From CAMTVQ01 sp947085255 (lineage in GTDB: Bacteria > Bacteroidota > Bacteroidia > Sphingobacteriales > Sphingobacteriaceae), in the NCBI GenBank assembly GCA_947085255.1, contig CAMTVQ010000014.1, forward strand, positions 1 through 64,000: a stretch of 64,000 nucleotides of DNA. Direction: 5' to 3'. Positions 33,166-42,582 of this stretch are shown one piece after another. How positions within the stretch are numbered: the stretch's first letter is position 1; each line of letters begins with the position of its first letter. The notes below the pieces were generated by a model. It was given only the letters and a program-made list of their open reading frames with translations. It did not search any database and was not told the origin of the DNA. Both the position numbers and the translations under genes were made by a program.

Positions 33166-34807
33166 ATGAAACGAATTTACTCTTTACTATTGCTATTTCA
33201 GTCTTTAGTATGCTTTTCTCAAAATTTTAATATCAAAATTACACCTGAAAGAGACACGCTCATTCAAGGGAGTAGTATAAATTTTAATTTAATTGGAATT
33301 CCAATTGATGGATTTAATTCTTCTATTTATTTAAGTGCAAGTACCTCTTCTTGTATTGCGCCATATCTCAAAATTTCTCCTGCAATTTTAAATTCGCCAT
33401 ATAACAATTGTCAAATTAATATAGCATCAACCACTGGTGTTGTTCCTGGAGATTACACAATTATAGTTAAAGGAGAAAATGGCTCATTAAGTTCTAATGA
33501 TACCTGTTATTTACATGTAAAAAGTTCTGTTTCCCAAGAATGGCAAGTATTTACTACCGAAAATTCAGGGATAACATACAACTCTGTTTGGGATATTGCT
33601 GTCGATAGCTCAAATGGATACTGGTTAGCTATTATGTATCAGTCAGGATACGGTAACACCTGGCTGCCTTGCACACTATAATGGTAAAACGTGGGAAATT
33701 TGGTCATCAAAAAAAGACCATTACATAACTAATAATTGCGGGGATGTGTTATTAAAAGATAAAACATCATCGCTCCCCGATGATGGTAGTGTTAGAAGTG
33801 TAACTATAGACAACGACAACATAAAATGGTTAGGTACTAAAAATGGCTTAGTTAAATTTGATGGTAAAAATTGGCAGTTTTATAACACCTCCAATTCAGG
33901 GCTACCTAATAATACTATTATTAGTGTAGCAATTGATTCTTTAAACAACAAGTGGATTGCAACATATGGTGGGGGATTAGCAAAATTTGATAATACAAAC
34001 TGGACAGTTTATAATACAACAAATTCTTCCTTACCAAATAATAATGTAAGAGGGGTAACTATTGAAAATGGTAAAAAAATATGGGTAGCTACAGAATATG
34101 GAGTAGCGTTGTTTGATGGATCTTTTTGGACAACATATAATACTACTAACTCTGGCTTACCAAATAATGAGATTAATGATATAGCAATAGACAAGAACCA
34201 TACAAAATGGATTGTGACTAGCGGAGGTGGCATCGCTAAATTTTCAGATACATCTTGGACTATTTATAATTCCAGTAATTCCCCATTAAAAAGTGATGTT
34301 GGGTATAAAGTAACTATTGACTCTTTTGGTAATAAATGGTTTGGATTGGGACCTTCTTCAGGTTTAGGAAGATTTAACGACAGAGATTGGAGTTTTTATA
34401 ACATTAGCAATTCTCCCTTACCAGCAAATGCATATGGTTCACCAAGCAACGTCGTTTATGCGGTTGAATTTGATAAACATAATAACGCATTAATTGGAGT
34501 ATGGAGTGGTGGATTTGCAAAATTAGAAACCGCCACTCTAACTGCATCTTTGAATGATACTCACAATTTTTCGAATCTCAATTTCAATGTTTTTCCAAAC
34601 CCTACTAGCACTACTCTGAACGTAACAGGAATTACCTGCAAGACAACACTAAAATTATACGATTCCATTGGCAAATTATTGATAGAAAAAACAATAGAAA
34701 ATGATACTGCTATTGACACGTATCAATTAGCGCAAGGATTTTATACTATTATAGCAAATGATATGCTAAATAATAGAACATTTAAAAAAATAGTAGTTAC
34801 ACGATAG
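33166..34807 (+). pseudogene. Secreted beta-propeller protein with T9SS sorting domain, frameshifted
   Basis: Two frames read as one protein. The first (33166-33681) has a signal peptide, a strand-rich Ig-like part and the first propeller-type blade. The second (open from 33629, to 34807) continues with blades such as GGGLAKFDNTNWTVYNTTN, NNVRGVTIENGKKIWVATE and a C-terminal T9SS type A domain (FNVFPNPTSTTLNVTG, ending KKIVVTR). In the overlap 33629-33681 the second frame reads GCLAHYNGKTWEIW, the expected blade sequence, so one extra base near 33660 breaks the gene. The repeats resemble two-component-regulator propeller blades. Surface location is inferred. Confidence 0.85.
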
Positions 34808-34841
34808 ACTTCTATGTAACTCTACTAGCGCGTTTACAATG

Positions 34842-34978
34842 CGTATCAGTAGGACAGTCACCCTGAACTTGTTTCAGGGTCTTGGCTATAGATGCTGAAA
34901 TCAATTCAGCATGACGACTTTCTGTATTGTTTATGTATGTTACCTCACTGGCACGTATTGTAAACACGCGCCAGTGGA
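34842..34978. repeat. Long intergenic repeat, right copy
   Basis: Direct-orientation partner of the left copy at 32812-32945, with the same two palindromes (ACCCTGAA/TTCAGGGT and GATGCTGAA/TTCAGCATG). The pair brackets the frameshifted propeller gene. The 224-bp gap it sits in holds no gene. Confidence 0.85.
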
Positions 34979-35031
34979 GATACTTCGCGTTGCTCAGTAT
35001 GACATAGACAGGCTAAGTATCACAAAATAAA

Positions 35032-36192
35032 TTACGCCAAAGCTTGTTCTAAATCTGCCAACAAATCTTCTACGTCCTCTACTCCTACACTCAAGCGCAG
35101 TAAATTATCTACTACACCCGCCTTCTCACGCTCTTCTTTTGGGATAGATGCGTGGGTCATGGTGGCAGGATGGTTGATTAACGATTCTACCCCACCCAAT
35201 GATTCGGCTAAAGAAAATACCTTAAAAGAAGAGGCAATACGAAACGTATCCGCTTCCGAAGCATTTTTAAGCACAATAGAAATCATACCACCAAAGTCGC
35301 GCATTTGTTTTTTGGCAATGGTATGGTTAGGGTGTTCTTCAAAACCTGGCCAGTACACTTTGGCTATTTTTGGATGTTTTTTAAGAGCGTGTGCAATTGC
35401 TTTTCCGTTTTCGCAATGAGCTTTCATACGCAAGTGCAGGGTTTTTAGTCCGCGCAATACCAAAAAACTATCCATTGGGCCAGGTGTTGCACCACATGAA
35501 TTGTGTATAAAAGCCAAACGCTCGTACAACTTATCGTCGTTTACCATCAATGCGCCCATTACTACATCGCTATGCCCGCCTAAATATTTGGTAACAGAGT
35601 GCATCACAATATGCGCACCTAAATCCAATGGATTTTGCAAATACGGAGAGGCGAATGTATTATCTACCGCCAACAGCACCTGATGCTTTTGAGCAATAGC
35701 TGCACAGGCTACAATATCTATTATTTGCATGGTAGGATTGGTAGGGGTTTCTATCCACAGCAATTTGGTATGCGCATTAATGTATTTGGTGATATTTTGC
35801 GCATCGTGCATATCAATAAAATGAAACTTGATACCATAATTAGCAAAAATCTTAGTAAACATGCGGTACGAGCCACCATACAAATCATTACTGGTAATTA
35901 CCTCATCACCGGGCTGCAACAACTTAATCACCGCATCAATAGCACCCATGCCACTGCTAAAACACAAACCGTACTTCGCATTTTCTAATGCCGCTAAACA
36001 ATCTTCTAGAGCTTTACGCGTAGGATTTTTACCCCGTGCATAGGCATATCCTTGATGTTTGCCGGGTGCTCCTTGCACGTAGGTAGAGGTTTGAAAAATA
36101 GGTGTCATGATAGCACCTGTAGTTGGGTCAGGGCTTTGGCCTGCATGTATTGCTTTGGTTCCGAAACCAAATTGGGTTGATTTTGCTGTCAT
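35032..36192 (-). CDS. Cystathionine gamma-synthase/lyase family PLP enzyme
   Basis: 386 residues of the Cys/Met metabolism PLP family. It begins FGTKAIHAGQSPDPTTGAIMTPIFQTSTYVQ and has YARGKNPTRKALE, SSGMGAID, DNTFASPYLQNPLDLGAHIVMHSVTKYLGGH with the PLP lysine in SVTKYLGGH, and the C-terminal SLGGVESLINHPATMTHA. Synthase (methionine biosynthesis) and lyase (cysteine from cystathionine) activities cannot be separated from sequence alone. It is followed upstream by the secDF terminator and is transcribed alone. Confidence 0.88.
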   Translation of the reverse strand: MTAKSTQFGFGTKAIHAGQSPDPTTGAIMTPIFQTSTYVQGAPGKHQGYAYARGKNPTRKALEDCLAALENAKYGLCFSSGMGAIDAVIKLLQPGDEVITSNDLYGGSYRMFTKIFANYGIKFHFIDMHDAQNITKYINAHTKLLWIETPTNPTMQIIDIVACAAIAQKHQVLLAVDNTFASPYLQNPLDLGAHIVMHSVTKYLGGHSDVVMGALMVNDDKLYERLAFIHNSCGATPGPMDSFLVLRGLKTLHLRMKAHCENGKAIAHALKKHPKIAKVYWPGFEEHPNHTIAKKQMRDFGGMISIVLKNASEADTFRIASSFKVFSLAESLGGVESLINHPATMTHASIPKEEREKAGVVDNLLRLSVGVEDVEDLLADLEQALA

Positions 36193-36240
36193 TTATGATA
36201 CGTATTTGAGGTGCTAAGATAAAACAAACTGTATTATACA

Positions 36241-36276
36241 AAAAACGCTCTTGGAGAAATATCCAAGAGCGTTTTT
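36241..36276 (-). terminator. Terminator of secDF
   Basis: A 15-bp stem (AAAAACGCTCTTGGA 36241-36255 with 36262-36276) with loop GAAATA. On the minus strand it ends in a TTTTT run, just after the secDF stop codon. Confidence 0.92.
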
Positions 36277-36296
36277 ATTACACCTAAAAAAGATGC

Positions 36297-39269
36297 TTAT
36301 TTTTCTTTACGGATAAAATCTACCACAATTGGTGTAGCCACAAATAATGATGAGTAGGTTCCGAATATTACCCCAATTAACATGGCGAATGAGAATCCGC
36401 GAATTACTTCGCCACCAAAGATAAATAGTACCGCTAGTACAAAAATGGTACATAAACCGGTAACTACCGTACGGCTTAGTGTGCTGTTTAAGGCGTTGTT
36501 AATTACGGAGGCTAATCCTTCGTTTTTAGTATGGTGTAAGGCAATGTACTCACGTACACGGTCAAATACGACTACCGTATCGTTCATCGAGTAACCCATT
36601 ACGGTTAATACAGCTGCAATAAACGCTTGATCGATATCTAAAGAGAATGGTAAAATACCATTGAAAATAGAGAATAGCGATAATAACACCAACACGTCGT
36701 GCAATAGTGCTACAATAGCACCCATACCAAACTGCCAGCGTTTAAAGCGAATTAAGATGTACAAGAACACGGCTACCAATGATAAAACGATTGCCCATAC
36801 GGCAGATTTCTTAATATCGTTGGCAATGGTTGGTCCTACTTTTTGAGAAGAAAGCACCTCTCCTTTTGCATCACCTAACTTAGCCAATCCTTCTGCTAAT
36901 TTAGTTTCTACCATTCTATCTGTTTCTTCGTTTTGGTTATCAATCAAGTAACTGGTTGTTACTTTTACCTGATTGCCACTACCAAAGGTTTTTACCTCTG
37001 TTGTTACCCCAAAAGTTTCGTTTAGTACTTCGCGTACTTCTTGCGTAGTTACATCTTTATCAAAACGTACTACATACGAACGACCACCTTTAAAATCTAC
37101 TCCTAAACTAAATCCTTTAATCATTACCGAGGCAACACCTGCAACAATAATGGCTGATGATATGAAGTAAAATAACTTTCTACGGCTCAAGAAATCAAAA
37201 TTAGCATCCTTAAACCAGTTGGCGGTAAGTGCATTCGAAAACTTGGTAACTCTGTTTTTAGCTATCTCCATTTCAAAAATTAAACGGGTAATAAAAATAG
37301 CTGCAAATAACGAAGTAAGAATACCGATGATTAGTGTAGAAGCAAAACCTAATATTGGACCTGAACCAAAGGCATATAAAATGATACCTGATATAAGTGT
37401 TACCACGTTGGCATCTACAATAGAAGAGTAGGCATTTTTAAAACCATCTGAAATAGCCAAGCGGAAACTTTTTCCTTCGGCTAATTCTTCACGGATACGC
37501 TCATAAATAAGTACGTTGGCATCTACCGCCATACCTATTGTAAGCACGATACCCGCAATACCTGGTAACGTAAGCACCGCACCTAATGATGCTAATACCC
37601 CCATGATAAAGAATACGTTGATTAATAACGCAATATCGGCAAATACACCTGCTCTATTGTAATAGAAAGCCATAAATAGCAATACAATTACAAGACCTAC
37701 TATAGAAGAAATTAAACCAGCATTAATGGCTTCTTTTCCTAATGATGGACCAACAATAGCTTCTTCTACAATTTTAGCTGGAGCTGGTAATTTACCCGCT
37801 TGCAATACGTTGGCTAAATCTTTTGTTTCGGCTACGGTAAAGTTACCAGAGATTGATGATACACCACCTGCAATTTCGTTTTGTACTACTGGAGCAGTAT
37901 ATACATAGTTGTCGAGCACAATGGCTACACATCTATTATCGTTTTTGTCTGTTGGGTTGCCTGCTGCTGCTGCTGTAACACGTTTCCATATTTTAGCACC
38001 TTCAGCATTCATCGTCATTTGCACTTCCGGATTACCACGTTGATCGAAATCTTCGCGAGCTGATGCAATGGCATCTCCACCTAATACAGGTTGGTTGTCA
38101 CGAGAGGTGACTTTTACTGCAAACAACTCAAAAGTTGTTGTTTTGTCTATTGGTTTTACAGCCCACAAAAACTTAACATTTGATGGAAGTGAATTTCTTA
38201 CTTCCTCCATGTTTAGGTAGCTGTTTACGGTAGCTGTATCTTTTTCTAATACATACCCTACTACTGCACCTGGACGTAATGCCTGTTGGTTTTGCTCGTT
38301 GGTAAACGTAGCTGGAGCTAAAACAGCAAATAATGGATTTTCGCGCGCTAATAATTCGCGTGATTTTGAAGTATCTGTTTTGCTTTTAGTGGTATCGCCT
38401 TTTAGTTTGTTCAACAACGATGGTTTTGCATCAGCAGTAGTTGCTATAGCAGTACTATCGGTAGCTACTGTTTTTACGGTATCTTTTGTTGTTTTTAACT
38501 TAGCCGCAATCACCTTGTTGGCATTTTCTAAGGCAGGGAAAATCTCTGCATTTTCAAACGTTTCCCAAAACTCTAATTTGGCTGTTCCTTGCAATAGCTT
38601 GCGTACACGATCTTGCTCGGTTACACCTGGCAATTCAATTAATACACGGTTAGAACCTTCTTGCAACTGGATATTTGGCTGAGTAACCCCAAACTTATCG
38701 ATACGTGTGCGTAAAATATTGAATGAACGCTCAATAGCACGATCAGCTTCTAAGCGGATTACCTTAACTACATCTTCATTAGTAGTATTAAAATTAATAC
38801 GACCTTGGTTTTCTTTGGTAGCAAAAATAGCTGCCAATTTTCCATTAGGTACTAATTTATCATACTCTTCTACAAAAAGGGTAATGTAATCGGTTGTGCT
38901 GGTAAGCTGACGTGTTTTAGCATTTACCATTGCTTGGTTAAAGCTGGCATCATCATTATTACCAGCCAATGACTTAATAAGGTCTGTCAACGATATTTCC
39001 ATCGTTACGTTCATACCCCCTTTTAAGTCAAGTCCTAAGTTTATCTGACGATCTTGGCACTCTTTATAAGTATACTTAGCTACCAACAAGTTATATACTG
39101 GTTCGTTGGCTACCGAGTCTAAATAAGCTCTTTCTTTTTTACTATCGCCGTTGGCAAATTCTTTGGCGGCATTTTCAACGCTGCTTACAACAAATGAAAA
39201 CGAGAGTGAATACACGCAAGCAATTGCTAAAGCAATCGCAAAAAAACGGATGGTACCTTTTCCCTGCAT
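36297..39269 (-). CDS. secDF: Protein translocase subunit SecDF (fusion)
   Basis: 990 residues combining SecD (first half) and SecF (second half), with 12 membrane helices expected. The SecD motif is DLKGG in INLGLDLKGGMNVTME near residue 80, and the SecF counterpart DFKGGRSYVVRF lies near 740. The AIxDGFKNAYSSIVDANV and ISDGF helices are the SecD membrane motif; the SecF one is YSMNDTVVVFDRVRE. It uses the proton motive force to help SecYEG complete export. The fused form is common in Bacteroidota. A long P1-like insert occurs around residues 250-310. Confidence 0.96.
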   Translation of the reverse strand: MQGKGTIRFFAIALAIACVYSLSFSFVVSSVENAAKEFANGDSKKERAYLDSVANEPVYNLLVAKYTYKECQDRQINLGLDLKGGMNVTMEISLTDLIKSLAGNNDDASFNQAMVNAKTRQLTSTTDYITLFVEEYDKLVPNGKLAAIFATKENQGRINFNTTNEDVVKVIRLEADRAIERSFNILRTRIDKFGVTQPNIQLQEGSNRVLIELPGVTEQDRVRKLLQGTAKLEFWETFENAEIFPALENANKVIAAKLKTTKDTVKTVATDSTAIATTADAKPSLLNKLKGDTTKSKTDTSKSRELLARENPLFAVLAPATFTNEQNQQALRPGAVVGYVLEKDTATVNSYLNMEEVRNSLPSNVKFLWAVKPIDKTTTFELFAVKVTSRDNQPVLGGDAIASAREDFDQRGNPEVQMTMNAEGAKIWKRVTAAAAGNPTDKNDNRCVAIVLDNYVYTAPVVQNEIAGGVSSISGNFTVAETKDLANVLQAGKLPAPAKIVEEAIVGPSLGKEAINAGLISSIVGLVIVLLFMAFYYNRAGVFADIALLINVFFIMGVLASLGAVLTLPGIAGIVLTIGMAVDANVLIYERIREELAEGKSFRLAISDGFKNAYSSIVDANVVTLISGIILYAFGSGPILGFASTLIIGILTSLFAAIFITRLIFEMEIAKNRVTKFSNALTANWFKDANFDFLSRRKLFYFISSAIIVAGVASVMIKGFSLGVDFKGGRSYVVRFDKDVTTQEVREVLNETFGVTTEVKTFGSGNQVKVTTSYLIDNQNEETDRMVETKLAEGLAKLGDAKGEVLSSQKVGPTIANDIKKSAVWAIVLSLVAVFLYILIRFKRWQFGMGAIVALLHDVLVLLSLFSIFNGILPFSLDIDQAFIAAVLTVMGYSMNDTVVVFDRVREYIALHHTKNEGLASVINNALNSTLSRTVVTGLCTIFVLAVLFIFGGEVIRGFSFAMLIGVIFGTYSSLFVATPIVVDFIRKEK

Positions 39270-39321
39270 ATTATAATAATTTAGGTGTTATTGTGTGGTT
39301 TATGGCTAATTAAATGAGGGG

Positions 39322-39329
39322 CAAATGTA
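39322..39329 (-). promoter_or_regulatory. -7 promoter element TACATTTG of secDF
   Basis: Exact TAnnTTTG match on the minus strand, 52 bases upstream of the secDF start codon. Confidence 0.55.
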
Positions 39330-39403
39330 ACTATTTTTTTGATATGCAGAAGTGAAATAAAACTCCTAAAACTTTAGAAATAAAACGTGTACTAATAAAC
39401 AAA

Positions 39404-39442
39404 AAACCAGCTGCGAGTTAATGTATACCCTACAGCTGGTTT
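39404..39442 (-). terminator. Terminator of the glycerophosphodiesterase gene
   Basis: AAACCAGCTG (39404-39413) pairs with CAGCTGGTTT (39433-39442) over 10 bp with a 19-base loop; the minus strand continues into a T run. Confidence 0.75.
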
Positions 39443-39464
39443 ATAAATTATCGTGTAACTACTA

Positions 39465-40697
39465 TTAATACACTACTTTTTGAGTATATACTTTAGTACT
39501 TGTTTGTACCGTAACAACGTACAATCCTTTAGCCAAATTACCAGCAACTAACGCTACTGGCTGTGCTAATAGGCTACGCGTAGCCATCAATTGCTTGCCA
39601 GAAATATCATATAGCCTAACAAGAGCCTCCTCATTTAAAGATGCATTAGCCGTAACAAAAATACCTGCGGCCGATGCAAACGTTACAAATTTCCAGTCAT
39701 CATTATGTGCAGCAATAGCACTCGTGCCAAAACTAAATACAGGTGATTCGTAATTACAGTTTTGAGCATTTATAGCTGTAAAACTATACTCACCTGCTTG
39801 CTTGGCCACATAAAAAGTATCGGTTGCACCTGCAATATTTTGCCCGTTTAGTTTCCACTGTATATTGCCAGCTAACCAATTAGCATATAAGGTATCGTTG
39901 CTATTTTTAATAAGTGGTTTGCTAATGCCCTCTAACCTATCCGGACGATTGGTAAAAATACCATCGGCACCCATACGCATCAGCGTGTACATATCGGTAG
40001 TATCATCAATAGTATATACCCAGTACTTAATGTTATTCTCGTGAGCATGATCAATTTCTGATTGCTCAGGTATACCACCTGGACCATAGTACTCAATTCC
40101 TATAGTAGCTGCATAATCGATATACTGGGTAAAACCAGTGCTAAAAGAAAGCAATAAGCAAGGTATTTCTGGAGCATAACCCTTAAGAATAGTTAACTCT
40201 TGTGGTAAAAACGATTGTACGATACCTTGACTTTCCATCCCCTTTTCACGAATGATATCGGCTACCTGCTTGGCAATTCCCGGCACTTTTAGTTCAAAAC
40301 AAAATAAGGTATTGTTTGCCTTTACTAAGTCTAATGCTTCTTCAAGCGTAGGGATACGTGTACCAGCAAATTTATCACCAAATTTATCCGGAAAACCAGC
40401 CTCTAATGCCTGTATTTCTTCTAAAGTATAGCGCGCTGCTGGACCTGTTCCGTTGGTAGTACGATCTACCGTTTCGTCATGAAGCATAATTGGAACTCTA
40501 TCTGCTGTAAAAACGATATCGCCTTCTACATAATCTGTACCCACACGAATACACGCCTCAAAAGCAGGTATCGTATTTTCTGGAAAGAAGGCCGAAAAAC
40601 CACGATGTGCTGCTACCGATGGGGCGCAATTTGGCGTTTGAGCAATTGCTTGTTGAACAACTAAAGATAAAATACTAAGGAGTAGTGTTTTTTTCAT
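39465..40697 (-). CDS. Secreted glycerophosphodiester phosphodiesterase with T9SS sorting domain
   Basis: 410 residues. A signal peptide (1-20, VVQQAIAQ) precedes a GDPD barrel with the paired HRGFSAFFPENTIPAF (His31, Glu40), Glu58/Asp60 in VEGDIVFTAD and His73 in MLHDETVDRTTNG, all the metal and catalytic positions of the family. After the barrel, about residues 280-330 form a small domain with a Cys (ITAINAQNCNYE). The last 80 residues (VRLYDISGKQLMATRSL, ending VYTQKVVY) are a type A T9SS domain, so the enzyme is delivered to the surface to hydrolyse glycerophosphodiesters, probably for phosphate or glycerol. Confidence 0.9.
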   Translation of the reverse strand: MKKTLLLSILSLVVQQAIAQTPNCAPSVAAHRGFSAFFPENTIPAFEACIRVGTDYVEGDIVFTADRVPIMLHDETVDRTTNGTGPAARYTLEEIQALEAGFPDKFGDKFAGTRIPTLEEALDLVKANNTLFCFELKVPGIAKQVADIIREKGMESQGIVQSFLPQELTILKGYAPEIPCLLLSFSTGFTQYIDYAATIGIEYYGPGGIPEQSEIDHAHENNIKYWVYTIDDTTDMYTLMRMGADGIFTNRPDRLEGISKPLIKNSNDTLYANWLAGNIQWKLNGQNIAGATDTFYVAKQAGEYSFTAINAQNCNYESPVFSFGTSAIAAHNDDWKFVTFASAAGIFVTANASLNEEALVRLYDISGKQLMATRSLLAQPVALVAGNLAKGLYVVTVQTSTKVYTQKVVY

Positions 40698-40840
40698 GCG
40701 CCAAAATAAAGCATCCTACTTTAACTTAATATTAACTACATATTTCTTCTACTTTACATCGTTGTAATAGCACAGAAATTTGTACTATTACAACCAGACA
40801 ACCGTATTATTACGTACTGTTATCGTATTAAATTTTATTT

Positions 40841-41251
40841 ATGAATCGTAACGAGTTTCTCTCTAAATTGGGCATTGGTGTAGTATTGGTTTGTGCTGGC
40901 AATTGTCTTAGTTCTTGTAGCAAAGACGAAACAGGTGTTCCCGAAAATGTTGATTTTACACTTGATTTAACTGCTGCCGAAAATCAAAAATTACAAGCCG
41001 TTGGTGGCTTTCTGGTACGCAACAAGCTAATTATTGCGAGGACAAATACGACTACCTACGTGGCTCTTTCGGTGGCATGCACACATGAGGGCACTGAAGT
41101 AACTTATCAATCGGGTAATAAACAATTTAATTGCCCAAATCATGGCAGCAATTTTACGACCGACGGCAGCGTAATTAATGGTCCTGCGCGTAGAGCGCTC
41201 ACAAAATACCAAACAACCCTAAACGGAAATAACCTGCGTATTTTTTCCTAA
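40841..41251 (+). CDS. Rieske [2Fe-2S] lipoprotein
   Basis: 136 residues. A hydrophobic N-terminus ending in SSC (Cys26) suggests a lipoprotein signal rather than a Tat signal. The cluster ligands are Cys80-x-His82 in CTHEG and Cys98-x2-His101 in CPNHGS, the classic Rieske arrangement. The disulfide cysteines of bc1-type Rieske proteins are absent, so it is a ferredoxin-like Rieske domain on the outer face of a membrane. Electron partners are unknown; no oxidoreductase is adjacent. Confidence 0.88.
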   Translation: MNRNEFLSKLGIGVVLVCAGNCLSSCSKDETGVPENVDFTLDLTAAENQKLQAVGGFLVRNKLIIARTNTTTYVALSVACTHEGTEVTYQSGNKQFNCPNHGSNFTTDGSVINGPARRALTKYQTTLNGNNLRIFS

Positions 41252-41292
41252 TACTATTTACCAAAACAGTATCCCTTTTTAAAAAATGTGGT

Positions 41293-41300
41293 TACTTTTG
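41293..41300 (+). promoter_or_regulatory. -7 promoter element TACTTTTG for ompH
   Basis: Exact TAnnTTTG match 83 bases before the OmpH start codon. Confidence 0.45.
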
Positions 41301-41383
41301 GACGTTCAACAAACCGCACTATTTTATTGAATTATGATTAGTAATAGTGAGTTACACCCATTACAAAGACCAAAAAATAACTA

Positions 41384-41968
41384 ATGAAAAATTTATCCCT
41401 TGCAATTAATGGCGTACTTGCTATTGCAGTAGCTATATTATTTTACCTACACTTTTCGGCTCCTGTTTCCAGCAATACCACTGTTACGGTAAATACTGAC
41501 GATGCACCTACTGGCGAACAAATACGCTATGTAAATTCAGATAGCTTGTTGAACAACTTTGTTTTTTACAAGAACTTGCGAGAAACCGCCGAGGCAAAAC
41601 GCGGTAAAGTAGAAAAGGATTTTATCAACAAAAAACAATCTTTTGAACAAGAGGTAATGGCATATCAGCAAGCAGCGGCTACCATGAGCGATTTGCAACG
41701 CCAAACCAAAGAGCAGCAATTGGGCAAAAAACAACAAGAGTTGGCGGTGTATGAGCAAAAACAAACCGACACTATTTTAAAAGCGGAACAAAAAGCAACG
41801 GATGAGCTGTTTAAGAAAATTAACGATTACCTAAAAGTATACAGCCAAAAGAGTGGAGTGAAAGTAGTGTTGGCTTACACCAGAGGAAGCGGCATTTTAT
41901 ACGCTTCCGATAGTTTAGATATTACCAAAGAAGTAATTGAGGGGCTAAACAAGGAATACGCTAAATAA
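41384..41968 (+). CDS. OmpH/Skp-like periplasmic chaperone
   Basis: 194 residues. An N-terminal signal/anchor (about 5-25) precedes IRYVNSDSLLNNFVFYKNL, then a long coiled coil (about 60-140, charged and Gln-rich, KRGKVEKDFINKKQSFEQE) and the C-terminal VVLAYTRGSGILYASDSLDITKEVIEGLN, the OmpH beta element. Skp/OmpH proteins hold unfolded outer-membrane proteins as a trimer. Single gene with its own promoter; the repeat region follows. Confidence 0.85.
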   Translation: MKNLSLAINGVLAIAVAILFYLHFSAPVSSNTTVTVNTDDAPTGEQIRYVNSDSLLNNFVFYKNLRETAEAKRGKVEKDFINKKQSFEQEVMAYQQAAATMSDLQRQTKEQQLGKKQQELAVYEQKQTDTILKAEQKATDELFKKINDYLKVYSQKSGVKVVLAYTRGSGILYASDSLDITKEVIEGLNKEYAK

Positions 41969-42020
41969 AGGCTTAAGGCAAAAAGTCATTATACTTACTA
42001 TCAAGCATAAAATATCGTAA

Positions 42021-42089
42021 AAGTCATTCCGAATTTATTTCGGAATCTCACTTACTCTTTAGAGATGCTGAAATAAATTCAGCATGACG
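42021..42089. repeat. Palindromic intergenic repeat
   Basis: Contains ATTCCGAA/TTCGGAAT (42026-42046) and GATGCTGAA/TTCAGCATG (42064-42086), the same element that occurs twice around the propeller gene and again near 56150. No gene in the surrounding 175-bp gap. Confidence 0.75.
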
Positions 42090-42143
42090 ACTGATAAAAT
42101 AAACTTTACACGAATAGGGAGTATACTGGTAACTGGCACCCAA

Positions 42144-42527
42144 CTATTCCCCTCTCAGCTTATCAATATCTCTGCGTTCTCTTTTTGTAGGTCTTCCAGT
42201 ACCTCTATCACGTTTTAAAACAGGTGTGGTAAATACCGAACTACCTGCGTTTATATCTGCTACAGGAGTTAAATCCTCATAATGTTGCTGAGCTGTGGGT
42301 GCGTCGGCGCGTTTTTCTAATAAACCCGTTACCTTAACAACTTTACGCTCAATTCCTTTGTGTACGGTGTATATTTCGCCAATTTTTACAATATGAGCAG
42401 GCTTTAATACATTGCTTTCCATTTTTACCTTACTTGCCTTGCAGGCTTCGGTGGCTAAACTACGTGTTTTGTACAAGCGTATAGCCCAAAGGTATTTATC
42501 AATGCGTAATTTTGTATCCTGATTCAT
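42144..42527 (-). CDS. hslR: S4 RNA-binding domain protein, Hsp15-like
   Basis: 127 residues. The S4 domain covers about 8-55 (LRIDKYLWAIRLYKTRSLATEACKASKVKME) with the RIDKYLW start seen in Hsp15. The C-terminal part is basic with low complexity (KRDRGTGRPTKRERRDID). Hsp15 binds stalled 50S subunits carrying a nascent chain after heat shock. The gene symbol is by similarity of motif and length only. Divergent from dapD, 56 bases apart. Confidence 0.82.
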   Translation of the reverse strand: MNQDTKLRIDKYLWAIRLYKTRSLATEACKASKVKMESNVLKPAHIVKIGEIYTVHKGIERKVVKVTGLLEKRADAPTAQQHYEDLTPVADINAGSSVFTTPVLKRDRGTGRPTKRERRDIDKLRGE

Positions 42528-42582
42528 TCCTCTTGTATCAACAGTTTAAAAGTAGTTTCTTTGCATCAAATCTCAACAAAAA

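Noticed and set aside
33629..33681. Programmed frameshift or two separate genes in the propeller region
   Set aside because: No slippery heptamer or pseudoknot is seen; the second frame lacks its own signal peptide and continues blades of the first. A simple indel is simpler.
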